From Dyella_A sp049445995 (GTDB taxonomy: Bacteria; Pseudomonadota; Gammaproteobacteria; Xanthomonadales; Rhodanobacteraceae), in assembly GCF_049445995.1 (NCBI RefSeq), contig NZ_JBMSDZ010000005.1:62001-126000 (forward strand): a DNA stretch of 64,000 nt. Direction: 5' to 3'. Below the pieces are notes generated by a model that saw only the letters and a list, made by a program, of their open reading frames with translations, had not been told where the DNA came from and did not search any database. Position 1 is the first letter of the stretch. Each line of letters opens with the position of its first letter. Positions 41,269 through 50,135 of this stretch are shown piece after piece. Made by a program: the position numbers and the translations under genes.

Positions 41269-42213
41269 ATGCGCATGCTCGTCCTTGGCGCCGGCGGTAC
41301 CGGCGGTTATTTCGGAGGTCGCCTGGCCCAGGCCGGCGCCGACGTCACGTTTCTGGTGCGCGAGATGCGCGCCGCGCAGCTGGACCGCGACGGCCTGGTG
41401 ATCCGCAGTCCGCTGGGCGACGCGCAGTTTCCGGTGCAACACCTCACTGCCCCGCAACTGGCCGACGTCGCCGCGGCCCGGTCGTTCGACGTGGTGCTGC
41501 TCAGCTGCAAGGCCTACGACCTGGACAGCTCGATCGAGGCCATCGCGCCGGCGATCGGCGAGGGCACCGCCGTGCTGCCGATCCTCAATGGCCTGCGCCA
41601 CTACGCGGCACTGGATGCGCGTTTCGGCGCCCGCCGCGTGCTGGGTGGGCTGTGCTTCATCGGCGCCATGAAGGGCGAGCGCGGCGAGGTGCTGCACCTG
41701 GGCAAGCCGGCCTCGGTGACCTTCGGCGAGCGCGACGGCCGCGCATCCGGCGCGCGATGCGCGGCGCTCGCCGCCGCGTTCGCCGCCGCCGGCGTGGATC
41801 ACCGCCATTCGCCGGACATCGCGCAGGACCTGTGGATCAAGTTCAGCTTCCTCACCACGCTGGCGGGCGCCACCTGCCTGATGCGCGCGAGCATCGGCGC
41901 CATCGTGGCCGCCGGGGGCGGACAGGCCTTCATCGAGGCGCTGTACGACGAATGCGTGGCGGTGGCTGCGGCAGCGGGGCAGCCGATCCCGCACGAGGCG
42001 CAGGACGACGCGCGGCGCATGCTTACCCAGGCCGGCTCCAGCGTCACCGCCTCGATGCTGCGCGACCTGGAGTCGGGTCAGCGCATCGAGGGTGCGCACA
42101 TCGTGGGCGACATGCGCCAGCGCGCGCACGATGCCGGATTGCCCGCGCCGCTGCTGGATCTGGCCTGGATCCACCTGCAGGCTTACGAGGGGCGCCGCAG
42201 CGGCCGAGCGTAG
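41269..42213 (+). CDS. panE: 2-dehydropantoate 2-reductase family protein (PanE/ApbA)
   Basis: 314 residues. The N-terminus has the NADPH motif GAGGTGGYFGGRLAQAG; the conserved Lys of the family is in LLSCKAYD and the second Lys in DLWIKFSFLTTLAG, as in ketopantoate reductases. The reaction would be NADPH-dependent reduction of 2-dehydropantoate to pantoate for coenzyme A synthesis, but many paralogues act on other 2-keto acids. It starts 18 bases after the glucosidase stop and may be co-transcribed with it. Confidence 0.85.
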   Translation: MRMLVLGAGGTGGYFGGRLAQAGADVTFLVREMRAAQLDRDGLVIRSPLGDAQFPVQHLTAPQLADVAAARSFDVVLLSCKAYDLDSSIEAIAPAIGEGTAVLPILNGLRHYAALDARFGARRVLGGLCFIGAMKGERGEVLHLGKPASVTFGERDGRASGARCAALAAAFAAAGVDHRHSPDIAQDLWIKFSFLTTLAGATCLMRASIGAIVAAGGGQAFIEALYDECVAVAAAAGQPIPHEAQDDARRMLTQAGSSVTASMLRDLESGQRIEGAHIVGDMRQRAHDAGLPAPLLDLAWIHLQAYEGRRSGRA

Positions 42214-42254
42214 CGACCGCTTATACTGGCCCGCCCACTGGCCGAGTCGCTCCG

Positions 42255-42599
42255 ATGTTCGATCTCCCCGCGTGTCCGCGTTGCGGCATGGAAAACACCT
42301 ATCCGGATGGCGCCAGCTGGATCTGTCCCGACTGCGGCCACGAATGGCCGCTGCAGTCCGACGGGGCCGTGCAAGAGCCGGCCGTGGTGGTGCGCGACGT
42401 CAATGGCCAGGCACTGAGCAACGGCGACACCGTGCTGGTGATCAAGGATCTGAAGGTGAAGGGCTCGTCGATCCCGCTCAAGCAGGGCGCGGCGATCCGC
42501 AACATCCGCCTGGTCGATGGCGACCCCGAGCACATCGAAGGCAGCTCGGACAAGATCAAGGGACTGGTGCTCAAGACCTGTTTCCTGCGCAAGGCCTGA
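42255..42599 (+). CDS. yjdM: Zinc-ribbon protein PhnA/YjdM
   Basis: 114 residues. A short zinc ribbon (CPRCGMENTYPDGASWICPDCGHEW, partly quoted: C-x2-C, then C-x2-C) is followed by the PhnA core NGDTVLVIKDLKVKGSSIPLKQG and a C-terminal LKTCFLRKA. The family was once tied to alkylphosphonate use, but its role is unsettled. ATG 42255. Confidence 0.93.
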   Translation: MFDLPACPRCGMENTYPDGASWICPDCGHEWPLQSDGAVQEPAVVVRDVNGQALSNGDTVLVIKDLKVKGSSIPLKQGAAIRNIRLVDGDPEHIEGSSDKIKGLVLKTCFLRKA

Positions 42600-42623
42600 G
42601 CGTCGCACCCGGCTGCGGCGGGT

Positions 42624-43160
42624 TCACAGCATCCGGCGCAGCGTGTTGTCGCGTTTCACCACGTGGTGCCACAGCGCCGCCGCCACGTGCAGGCCGATCA
42701 CCCAGTAGAAGATCTCGCCGAGCGACTCGTGCAGTTCCTCCGCCACCTCGCGCGCACCGGGGTCGGCATGCACCAGCATCGGCAGCGCTACGCCCGACCA
42801 CGGCAGGGTAACCGCTTCGCCGGCGTAGTTCACCGAGAGGATGCCGAGGATCGGCTCCCCCAGCAGGAACAGGTACAGCGCCGCGTGCGTGATGCCTGCC
42901 GCCAGCATGGAGAGGCGGCCGGGCGCGGGGACGACGGGCGGGCGGTGGCCGCGTGCCATGCCGACCAGGCGCACCACCAGCAGCGCCAGCACCGCCAGCC
43001 CGGCAAGGTAGTGGCCCTGTATGGCCAGCGTAGGTGTGTCGCCGCGCTCGTCGTCCTCGTCCAGTTCCACCAGCAAGTAGGCGGCCACGATGGCGAGCAC
43101 GGTGAGCCAATGGGCGAGCCGGACGGTGATGGAATAGCGGCTGCGCGCAATCGTGTTCAT
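42624..43160 (-). CDS. Cytochrome b561 family protein
   Basis: 178 residues with four membrane helices. Histidine pairs are in place to bind two haems: RLAHWLTV, the QGHYLAGL segment, and HESLGEIFYWVIGLHVAAALWHHVVKRDNTLRRML at the C-terminus (partly quoted). The family shuttles electrons between quinone and periplasmic acceptors. It starts 17 bases after the stop of a di-haem peroxidase gene on the same strand, so the two probably form an operon where the b561 protein feeds electrons to the peroxidase. Confidence 0.9.
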   Translation of the reverse strand: MNTIARSRYSITVRLAHWLTVLAIVAAYLLVELDEDDERGDTPTLAIQGHYLAGLAVLALLVVRLVGMARGHRPPVVPAPGRLSMLAAGITHAALYLFLLGEPILGILSVNYAGEAVTLPWSGVALPMLVHADPGAREVAEELHESLGEIFYWVIGLHVAAALWHHVVKRDNTLRRML

Positions 43161-43177
43161 CGTGGGTGACCCCTGAC

Positions 43178-44218
43178 TCAGGGCTTGGGCCGCGGCGTGG
43201 CGGTCACGCTGGGAGGCAATATCGGCAACATGACCTGTGGCTGCTCACCAGTGAGGCTGCCAAGGAAGGCGGTGATGCGATCGATCTCCGCATCAGTGAG
43301 TTGTGCACCGAGCTGGCTGCTGCCCATCACCGCCACGGCCTGGCGCAGGTCCCATACCTTGCCCGAATGGAAGTACGGCGGCGTCAGCGCCACGTTGCGC
43401 AGCGACGGTACGCGGAACACGTAGGCGTCGCTCACCGTCTTGGTCACCGCGAAGCGGCCGCGATCGCCGGGCGGAAGGATGTCCGCGCCAGGGCGTTCCA
43501 CCACGCCGAACGGCGCGTACATGGCACCGCCCACGTTGATGCCCGCGTGGCATGCCGCGCAACCCTTGCCGACGAACAGCGCCAGGCCCTCGGTCTGGGC
43601 GGCGTCCAGCGCACCGGCATCGCCTTTCAGGTAGCGGTCGAACGGCGCGTTCGGGGTGATCAGCGTGGCTTCGAACAGCGCGATGGCACGGCGGATGTTG
43701 TCGAAGGTGAGCGCTTCGCCACGACCGGGAAAGGCCTTGGCGAACGCCTGTACATAGCCCGGGATGGCGCGCAGCTGCTCGACCGTGTGGGCCTCGGTGG
43801 TGTCCATTTCCACCGGGTTGACCAGCGGCCCGCCGGCCTGCTGCTCGAGGTCCTTGGCGCGGCCGTCCCAGAACTGGGCGACGTCGAACACCGCGTTGTA
43901 GACGGTGGGTGCATTGCGCCCGCCGCGCTGCCAGCGATGGCCGAGCGAGGTCTCCTGCAGGTCCACGCCGCCCAGGCCGATCAGATGGCAGGAGTTGCAG
44001 CTGATCGCATGGCTCTCGGACAGCCGCGGGTCGAAGTACAGCATCTTGCCTAGCGCGACGCGCTCGGGCGACGCCGGATTGCCCGGCAGTGCCGGCGGAG
44101 CCGTCGGGATCGGCCGGAACAGCTGCTGCGCCTGTTTCTGCAGGTCGGACTGCGACCATGCAGGCGCGGCCAGCAGGCTGGCCAGCGACAGCGATGCCAC
44201 GAGGTGGAATCGTCGCAT
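43178..44218 (-). CDS. Di-haem cytochrome c peroxidase (MauG/CcpA family)
   Basis: 346 residues. A signal peptide (residues 1-22) exports it. Two haem sites CxxCH are present: CNSCH about residue 75 and CAACH about residue 222. PPYFHSGKVWDLRQAVAVM in the C-terminal part carries the Met/His ligand region. This is a bacterial di-haem peroxidase that reduces H2O2 to water in the periplasm. It is the first gene of the probable operon with the cytochrome b561 gene. Confidence 0.93.
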   Translation of the reverse strand: MRRFHLVASLSLASLLAAPAWSQSDLQKQAQQLFRPIPTAPPALPGNPASPERVALGKMLYFDPRLSESHAISCNSCHLIGLGGVDLQETSLGHRWQRGGRNAPTVYNAVFDVAQFWDGRAKDLEQQAGGPLVNPVEMDTTEAHTVEQLRAIPGYVQAFAKAFPGRGEALTFDNIRRAIALFEATLITPNAPFDRYLKGDAGALDAAQTEGLALFVGKGCAACHAGINVGGAMYAPFGVVERPGADILPPGDRGRFAVTKTVSDAYVFRVPSLRNVALTPPYFHSGKVWDLRQAVAVMGSSQLGAQLTDAEIDRITAFLGSLTGEQPQVMLPILPPSVTATPRPKP

Positions 44219-44259
44219 GGTGCTTCTCCTGTAGCGACAGGGAGGGGCGATGCGCGGTA

Positions 44260-44796
44260 TCAGTTGCCGCCGTCCTGGTCGCCGGTGCTGCGCTCGCGTT
44301 GCTCCTGCTCGGTCTGGGTGCGCGCCGGCGTGCCCTGGCCGGACGATGACGGCGTCCCCTGCTGCGTGCGCTGACGGGTTTCCTGCTCCGTCTGCTCGCG
44401 CATGCGCTGCTGCTGCATGGCCGGGCCGGGACCCATGCCGCCGCGCGCACCCTGGGCCGGCGGGCTGTCGGGCAGACGCAGTCCGCGTTCCTGCGCGCGC
44501 TGCTGCATCTCCTGATGATGCTGGGTGCGGAATGCCTCGCGTTCCTGCACCGTCCGCAGGTTGCGCATCTTGTTTCGATAGGTATTGCGCTCGGCCGGGG
44601 TCATCAGCTGGGAGCCGTAGATGGTGTCGCGGTCCCTCAGGCGATCCTGGTCATACAGTCGATCGCGCTGCACGTCGCCGCGCGCGGCACCGCCGCCAGT
44701 CGAGCGGCCCTGTTGTTCCGCGGAAAAGGCGGGCGATGAGAGGCCGCAGGTGAGGGAAACGGCTGCAGCGAGAGCAAGCAAGGCAGTGTGGCGCAT
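44260..44796 (-). CDS. Exported Gln/Arg-rich hypothetical protein
   Basis: 178 residues. A signal peptide covers about residues 1-26. The mature part is highly charged and polar; a conserved core reads YGSQLMTPAERNTYRNKMRNL and RTQHHQEMQQRAQERGL, and the tail is rich in Gln, Thr and Gly. I recognise the YGSQLMTPxE wording from xanthomonad periplasmic proteins of unknown role. It is short, likely disordered or helical. ATG 44796. Confidence 0.7.
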   Translation of the reverse strand: MRHTALLALAAAVSLTCGLSSPAFSAEQQGRSTGGGAARGDVQRDRLYDQDRLRDRDTIYGSQLMTPAERNTYRNKMRNLRTVQEREAFRTQHHQEMQQRAQERGLRLPDSPPAQGARGGMGPGPAMQQQRMREQTEQETRQRTQQGTPSSSGQGTPARTQTEQEQRERSTGDQDGGN

Positions 44797-44899
44797 GACG
44801 AGTTCTCCGGATCTGAGCGATGTTGGGACTACACCTTAGTGCTCGGGTCATCGGGTCGAATTGATCTTCGTCAACGGAGAGCTTTGTACTGCTGCCTGC

Positions 44900-46294
44900 T
44901 CATGGCCCCGCCGACGGCGGCGTGGCGGACATCAGCAGGCGGTTGCCGCCGCAGCGCTTGGCGGCGTACATGGCGTCATCGGCCAGCTTGAGCAGTACGT
45001 CCTCGCTTTCGCCGTGGTCCGGATAAAGCGCGATGCCGATGCTGGCCGAAATCGTGGCCGGCTGGCCGTCAAGATCGATCGGCTGATGCAGCGCGCGGCG
45101 GATTTTCTCGGCAACCGCCATCGCGCCTTCCGGCTTGACGATGCGCGGCAGCAGCACGGCGAACTCGTCGCCACCGAGCCGGCCTACCGTGTCCGATTCG
45201 CGCACGCAGGCGCTCAGTCGCCGCGCGACTTCGCACAGCAGACGGTCGCCGACGGCATGGCCGCGCCGGTCGTTGATCTCCTTGAACCGGTCCAGGTCCA
45301 GGAACAGGATGCCCACGCGCTCAAGGTCGCGTCGTGCGCGCGCGAGCGCGTTCTGCAGGCGGTCGTGGAACAGCGCGCGATTGGGCAGGTCGGTAAGCTG
45401 GTCATAGCGGGCCATGTGGTTGAGCCGAGCCTCGACCTGCTTGCGCTCGATCGCCGCCGCCACCTGGGTCGACACGAACTGCAGCAGATGGATGTCGTCC
45501 TCGCCGTAGGTCACGTCCCCGGTGTAGCTCTGTACCACCAGTGCGCCGATCACGCCGTGCTGGGCCACCAGCGGCACGCCCAGCCAGGCCAGCGGCGCGT
45601 GGCCGGGCGGCGCCTGCGCCACGATCGCCCGCACGCGCTCGCTGACGCTGGCCACGTCGTCGGAGCGCAGCAGCAGCGGGCGTCCGCTGCGCACGACCTC
45701 GGCGCTGAGCGTGCCCGAATCGAGCGGAAGCGGTTCCGGCGCGATGTCGTGGTCATCCACGCAATAGGGAAAGCTCAATGCGTCGCGCTCGGCGTCGTAC
45801 AGCGCCACGAAGAAATTCCGTGCCGGCAGCAGCCCGGCGATGATCTCGTGCACGCGCCGGAACAGCGCGTCCAGGTCGGCTGCGGCGTGGGCGGCCTCGG
45901 AGATGTCGTAAAGCGCCGCCTGCATCGACTCGGCGCGCTTGCGCCCGGTGATGTCGCGCGCCACGGCCACGCGTACGCCGGCTTCCTGCGACCAGCGCGC
46001 GGCCCACATCAGGTCGACCACGCTGCCGTCCTTGCGCACGTAGCGGTTTTCGAAATACCCCGGCGTATCGTCGGTCATCAGCTTTTGCGCGTGCCGCAGC
46101 GTGCGCTCGCGGTCGTCCGGATGCATGAACTCGCTCATGCGGCGGCCGATCATCTCCTCGGGCCGGTAGCCGAAGATGCGTTCGCTGGCCGCGCTTACGA
46201 ACACGATCTCGGTGTCCGCGCGCACCACGCAGACCGCGTCGACCAGCAGGTCGATCACGTTGGCCAGGGGAACCGGGTATTGCTCAGGAGTCAT
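44900..46294 (-). CDS. PAS-GAF-GGDEF diguanylate cyclase
   Basis: 464 residues, soluble. Residues about 1-122 form a PAS domain (IVFVSAASERIFGYRPEEMIGR... with a PAC motif ARDITGRKRAE), about 125-285 a GAF domain (WLGVPLVAQHGVIGALVVQSY), and about 296-455 a GGDEF domain with active GGDEF (RLGGDEFAVLLPR) and an RxxD site (RESD) before it. It probably makes c-di-GMP in response to a small ligand or redox signal. Upstream bases 46295-46491 hold a 17-bp direct repeat (GGTCGTRGAGCAGG twice, 46370-46400) but no gene. Confidence 0.92.
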   Translation of the reverse strand: MTPEQYPVPLANVIDLLVDAVCVVRADTEIVFVSAASERIFGYRPEEMIGRRMSEFMHPDDRERTLRHAQKLMTDDTPGYFENRYVRKDGSVVDLMWAARWSQEAGVRVAVARDITGRKRAESMQAALYDISEAAHAAADLDALFRRVHEIIAGLLPARNFFVALYDAERDALSFPYCVDDHDIAPEPLPLDSGTLSAEVVRSGRPLLLRSDDVASVSERVRAIVAQAPPGHAPLAWLGVPLVAQHGVIGALVVQSYTGDVTYGEDDIHLLQFVSTQVAAAIERKQVEARLNHMARYDQLTDLPNRALFHDRLQNALARARRDLERVGILFLDLDRFKEINDRRGHAVGDRLLCEVARRLSACVRESDTVGRLGGDEFAVLLPRIVKPEGAMAVAEKIRRALHQPIDLDGQPATISASIGIALYPDHGESEDVLLKLADDAMYAAKRCGGNRLLMSATPPSAGP

Positions 46295-46491
46295 CGGTAT
46301 GGAATGTGGGACGCATGCAGATGCAGTGACTGGTGTTCAGCATATTCCGTGCCATGCCCGGATGGGTCTGGTCGTGGAGCAGGCATGGTCGTAGAGCAGG
46401 GTTGATCAGAGCATCCTCGTCCATGTGCTGGGTGGGTCGGTATGGCCGCTGCCGGACCAAACATGACACATCCTGCCCGATGCGCACGGGC

Positions 46492-48702
46492 TCAGGCGCC
46501 GCGTTTTTCCGTGCGCAGGGGGGTGGTGGCGCGTTCGCGCTGCGCCAGCCAGACCACGAAGGCGGCGGCCGGCAGCGGCGGGCAGATCAGGTAGCCCTGC
46601 AGGCCGTCGCAGCCTAGCGCATCGAGCGTGGCGCGCTGGCTTTCGCTTTCCACGCCCTCGGCGATGGTGGTCATGCCGAGCCGGCGGCCCACGTCGACGA
46701 TGAAGCTGGCCAGCGGACTGTGCGCTTCCGGGCGCAGGCCGCAGATGAAGGAGCGGTCGATCTTCAGCTCGTGCAGCGGCAGCTGGCTGAGGTAGCTCAG
46801 CGAGGAGTAGCCGGTACCGAAATCGTCCAGCGCCAGCCGGAAGCCGATGCCCGCCAGCGCATACATGGTCTGCAGGGCCGCCTCGAAGCCCTGCAGCAGC
46901 GCGCTCTCGGTCAGTTCCAGCGTGATGCGGCCGGGCTGCACGCCGGACTCGCGCACCAGCTTCTCGGTGCGATCGACGAAGTCGGGATGCGCCAGCTGCC
47001 ACGGACTCACGTTCACCGCCAGATGCTCGCCGAAGTCCACCCGGCGCGCGTCCCACTCGCGGATGCGCGCGCACGCCTCGCCGATCACCCATGCGCCGAG
47101 CGCGTGGATCAGCCCGGTTTCCTCGGCGATGGGAATGAACACGTCCGGCGCCACCTCGCCCAGCACGGGATGGCGCCAGCGCAGCAGCGCCTCGGCGCCG
47201 AGCAGCCGGCCATCCACGCCAACCTGCGGCTGGAAATGCAGCTGGAACGGGGTCTCGCTGCCCAGGCTCTCCACCGCCGCGCGCAGGCCGCGCTCCAGCT
47301 CCAGGCGCTCGTCGGCCACGCTCTGCATCTCCGGCTCGAACAGGCGCACCGCGTTGCGGCCGGCGGCCTTGGCGCGATAGAGCGCGATGTCGGCGCGGCG
47401 GATCACGCTGGGCGCATCGCCGTCGCGACCGGAAAACAGTGCCACACCCACGCTGGCACCCACCGACAGCACGTTGCTGTCCACGTTGATCGGCGCGGCG
47501 AGCCGGGCGCGCACGTCGTGGGCGATCTGCTGCGCCTGCGTGCCGGCCTCTTCGGGGTCGGCCGGCAGATGCTCCACCACCACCATGAACTCGTCGCCGC
47601 CGAGTCGGCCCAGCGCCGCTTCCGCGGGTGCGGCGGCGAGCAGGCGGTCGGCCACCGCTTCGAGCATGCGGTCGCCGACGTGGTGGCCGAGCGCATCGTT
47701 GATCGTCTTGAAGTTGTCCAGGTCGATCACCATCGCCGCGCAATGGCTGCGCGTGCGGCGGGCGCCGGTGGCGCTCTCGGCGATCATGTCCAGGATGCGC
47801 AGGCGGTTGGGCAGGCCGGTGAGCGGGTCGTGGTAGGCGAGGTGGCGCAGGCTCAGTTCGGCCTCTTCGCGCGTGCTGGCCTCGGCGCGCAGGCGGCGCG
47901 TGGTCTGCTCCAGCTGCAGCGTGCGCTGGTGCAGCTGGCTGGCCATCGACAGGCCCATCAGCAGCACGAACGGCAGGAACGAGAACGCATCCACGTACGG
48001 ATAGGGCATGCCCATCAGGTCGATCACGATATCGCCCCACAGCAGCGCGGCGAACTGGATCGACAGGCACAGCCCCAGCAGCATCGCCGGCACCCGGTCG
48101 CCGCGGCGGAACTGCATCGTCATCATCGCCAGCGCCCAGGCGAACGCCAGGTAGGTGAGCAGATGGAAGGTCCAGCCCAGCGGCGAGGGGATGCCGTTGA
48201 GCCTGGTCACCCACTCGCCCCACGGCAGTTCGGACGCCTGCATGCCGCTGATGCGCGAATAGAACATCGTGCCGGGCGAAAACTGGTTGACCAGGAAAAA
48301 GGCGACACATACCGCCGTGATGATCGCCAGCGTCCGCGGCCGCAGCGGACGGCCGGCATAGCAACCCACGAAGGTGAAGAAGAACGGAAACGACAGCGCT
48401 GCCGCGGCGCACATGGCGCGCAGCATCTCCACCGCGCGGTGCTGCGTCTGTGCCAGGCCGAGCAGCGCGTTGAAGAAGGCGAGCCCGGCGATGCACAGGC
48501 ACAGCATCGCGTAGGAAAGATAGAGCCGGTCGCACCGCTGGCGCATGCCGATCAGGATGAACTGGATGCTCGACGTGACCGCGATGCACGCCGTCGCCAC
48601 CAGCGCGGCGGTGTAGTAGCCGAATACCGCGTGTGCCTCCGTTCCACCCATACCCGATGCGCCCCCCCCCGATGCGTCCCCGGTTGTTACCATGGCCGGC
48701 AT
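46492..48702 (-). CDS. Membrane-anchored GGDEF-EAL protein
   Basis: 736 residues. Seven or so N-terminal membrane helices (residues about 25-250) precede a GGDEF domain (RLGGDEFMVVVEH; no RxxD site) and a complete EAL domain with EALLRW, LTESALL and DDFGTGYSSLSYL, so phosphodiesterase activity is likely and cyclase activity possible. A run of nine G on the coding strand (bases 48662-48670) lies in codons 12-14, giving GGG Gly codons. ATG 48702 is used; ATG 48651 lies after the run and is a possible second start. The neighbouring PAS-GAF-GGDEF gene is on the same strand about 200 bases downstream. Confidence 0.9.
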   Translation of the reverse strand: MPAMVTTGDASGGGASGMGGTEAHAVFGYYTAALVATACIAVTSSIQFILIGMRQRCDRLYLSYAMLCLCIAGLAFFNALLGLAQTQHRAVEMLRAMCAAAALSFPFFFTFVGCYAGRPLRPRTLAIITAVCVAFFLVNQFSPGTMFYSRISGMQASELPWGEWVTRLNGIPSPLGWTFHLLTYLAFAWALAMMTMQFRRGDRVPAMLLGLCLSIQFAALLWGDIVIDLMGMPYPYVDAFSFLPFVLLMGLSMASQLHQRTLQLEQTTRRLRAEASTREEAELSLRHLAYHDPLTGLPNRLRILDMIAESATGARRTRSHCAAMVIDLDNFKTINDALGHHVGDRMLEAVADRLLAAAPAEAALGRLGGDEFMVVVEHLPADPEEAGTQAQQIAHDVRARLAAPINVDSNVLSVGASVGVALFSGRDGDAPSVIRRADIALYRAKAAGRNAVRLFEPEMQSVADERLELERGLRAAVESLGSETPFQLHFQPQVGVDGRLLGAEALLRWRHPVLGEVAPDVFIPIAEETGLIHALGAWVIGEACARIREWDARRVDFGEHLAVNVSPWQLAHPDFVDRTEKLVRESGVQPGRITLELTESALLQGFEAALQTMYALAGIGFRLALDDFGTGYSSLSYLSQLPLHELKIDRSFICGLRPEAHSPLASFIVDVGRRLGMTTIAEGVESESQRATLDALGCDGLQGYLICPPLPAAAFVVWLAQRERATTPLRTEKRGA

Positions 48703-48887
48703 CGCCGCCCCGTCGTGCCACGATAGCCCAAGCTACGGGAAAAATGCCGCGACTGCCCGGGGCGCGGAGATCGGGCTCTCGGCACGTGGCGATTCCCCCT
48801 GTCTCGACCGCCGCGGCCGGGACTTGAGTGAACGATCCCGGCCGGGCCGGGTCCCCTGATATCGGTTTTCAATGAGGTGCCCACATC

Positions 48888-49745
48888 ATGAGCAAGCGTT
48901 CTTCCAGCGTCGGCGGTTGGCTCGCCGCCGTCATCGCCCTGGTGGTCATCGCCGCTGCCGCCTACTTCCTCATGCAGCGCGCGCGGCAGGCCGATACCAG
49001 GCCGACGGCATCGGTTGCGCCGGCCGCCTCATCGCCCGCGCCCGCCAGCACTGCGCCTGCCATCGCTCACCCGATCGCGCAGGCCGACAGCGGCCCCGCC
49101 ACGGCCAGCACGGCGCCGCTGCCAGCCCTGGCCGACAGCGATGCGAACGTGGCCGACAGCCTGATCGCGCTGGCCAGCGGCGGCGACATCGGCGCGTGGC
49201 TGGTGCGCCAGTCGATCATCCCGCGCATCGTCGCCACCGTGGATGCGCTGCCGCATGCGGACATGGGCCGCTTCATCCTGCCGGTGAAGCCCGCCAAGGG
49301 CAGCCTGGTGGTGGAGCAGGCCGACGGCCAGAGCATGATCGGTGCGGCCAACGCGGCGCGCTATGCGCCGTACATGCAGGCGCTGGCCAGCGTGGATGCG
49401 CAGGCGCTGGTCGACTGGTACGTGCACTACTACCCGCTGTTCCAGCAGGCGTACGCGGAGCTGGGCTATCCCAGTGCCTATTTCAACGACCGGCTGATCG
49501 CGGTGATCGACCACCTGCTCGCCGCCCCCGAACCGACCCAGCCGCTGATCGTGGCGCCGTACAAGCAGGGCTATGCGTTCGCCGATCCGGCGCTGCAGGG
49601 GCTGTCGGTGGGGCAGAAGGCGATGTTGCGCATCGGCCCGGCCAACGAGGCCGCGGTGAAAGCCAGGCTGCGCGACCTGCGCACCCGCCTCGTCGGCAGC
49701 GGCCTGCATGCGGCTCCGGCCGCCGCGACGTCGGCCGCCAGGTAA
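48888..49745 (+). CDS. DUF3014 membrane-anchored protein
   Basis: 285 residues. One N-terminal membrane helix (about 11-30: GWLAAVIALVVIAAAAYFLM) and a Pro/Ala/Ser linker precede a periplasmic DUF3014-type domain (DWYVHYYPLFQQAYAELGYP is the family's landmark). The function is unknown. ATG 48888. Bases 48703-48887 between this gene and the divergent GGDEF-EAL gene show no gene. Confidence 0.9.
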   Translation: MSKRSSSVGGWLAAVIALVVIAAAAYFLMQRARQADTRPTASVAPAASSPAPASTAPAIAHPIAQADSGPATASTAPLPALADSDANVADSLIALASGGDIGAWLVRQSIIPRIVATVDALPHADMGRFILPVKPAKGSLVVEQADGQSMIGAANAARYAPYMQALASVDAQALVDWYVHYYPLFQQAYAELGYPSAYFNDRLIAVIDHLLAAPEPTQPLIVAPYKQGYAFADPALQGLSVGQKAMLRIGPANEAAVKARLRDLRTRLVGSGLHAAPAAATSAAR

Positions 49746-49930
49746 GCCATCGTCGTCGCGCACGCTCCAGTAGACGGCGCGGCCCTTCCACTGCGCAGCG
49801 CGAGCTGCCGGTGTCCGTGCGGTAAAGCTCGGTGCCGTCGCGGTCGATCGCTACGCGGTTGCGGTGGAAACGCATCGCCGCCAGCAGCACCGGCAGCGCG
49901 CCGAACGCCATCACCGTGATCGCCGTGCGC
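49741..49930 (-). pseudogene. Possible degraded small membrane-protein gene
   Basis: On the minus strand a frame reads TVMAFGALPVLLAAMRFHRNRVAIDRDGTELYR, membrane helix then a charged loop, which looks like real protein. Then the sense continues in a different frame as WKGRAVYWSVRDDDG, so one or more frameshifts are present. No family was recognised. Bases 49931-50108 show nothing. It is reported as a low-confidence remnant. Confidence 0.3.
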
Positions 49931-50108
49931 ACTCACGCCAGCAGGTGCGTTCGTTGGCGGCGCGATCTATGAAGCGAGGGATCGTGGGAATGGCTCCCTG
50001 GGCGAGCCGCCAATCTGCCTGCGGCGCCCGTCGCTTCCCAGCGCGGGCCATTGTGCGGCCGCGGTGTCGTGCCGCGCTTGACCGCGGGGCAGCGCGGCGT
50101 GATCCTGT

Positions 50109-50130
50109 CTACCTTCCAATAGGTAGGTAG
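50109..50130. promoter_or_regulatory. TetR-type operator before the bicupin-tetR operon
   Basis: CTACCTTCCAATAGGTAGGTAG is a 22-bp palindrome with 18 matching positions, ending five bases before the cupin ATG. It overlaps the ribosome site region, so a bound dimer would block transcription and translation start. TetR operators have this length and symmetry; the tetR gene is in the same operon, so autoregulation is inferred. Confidence 0.7.
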
Positions 50131-50135
50131 CTGTC

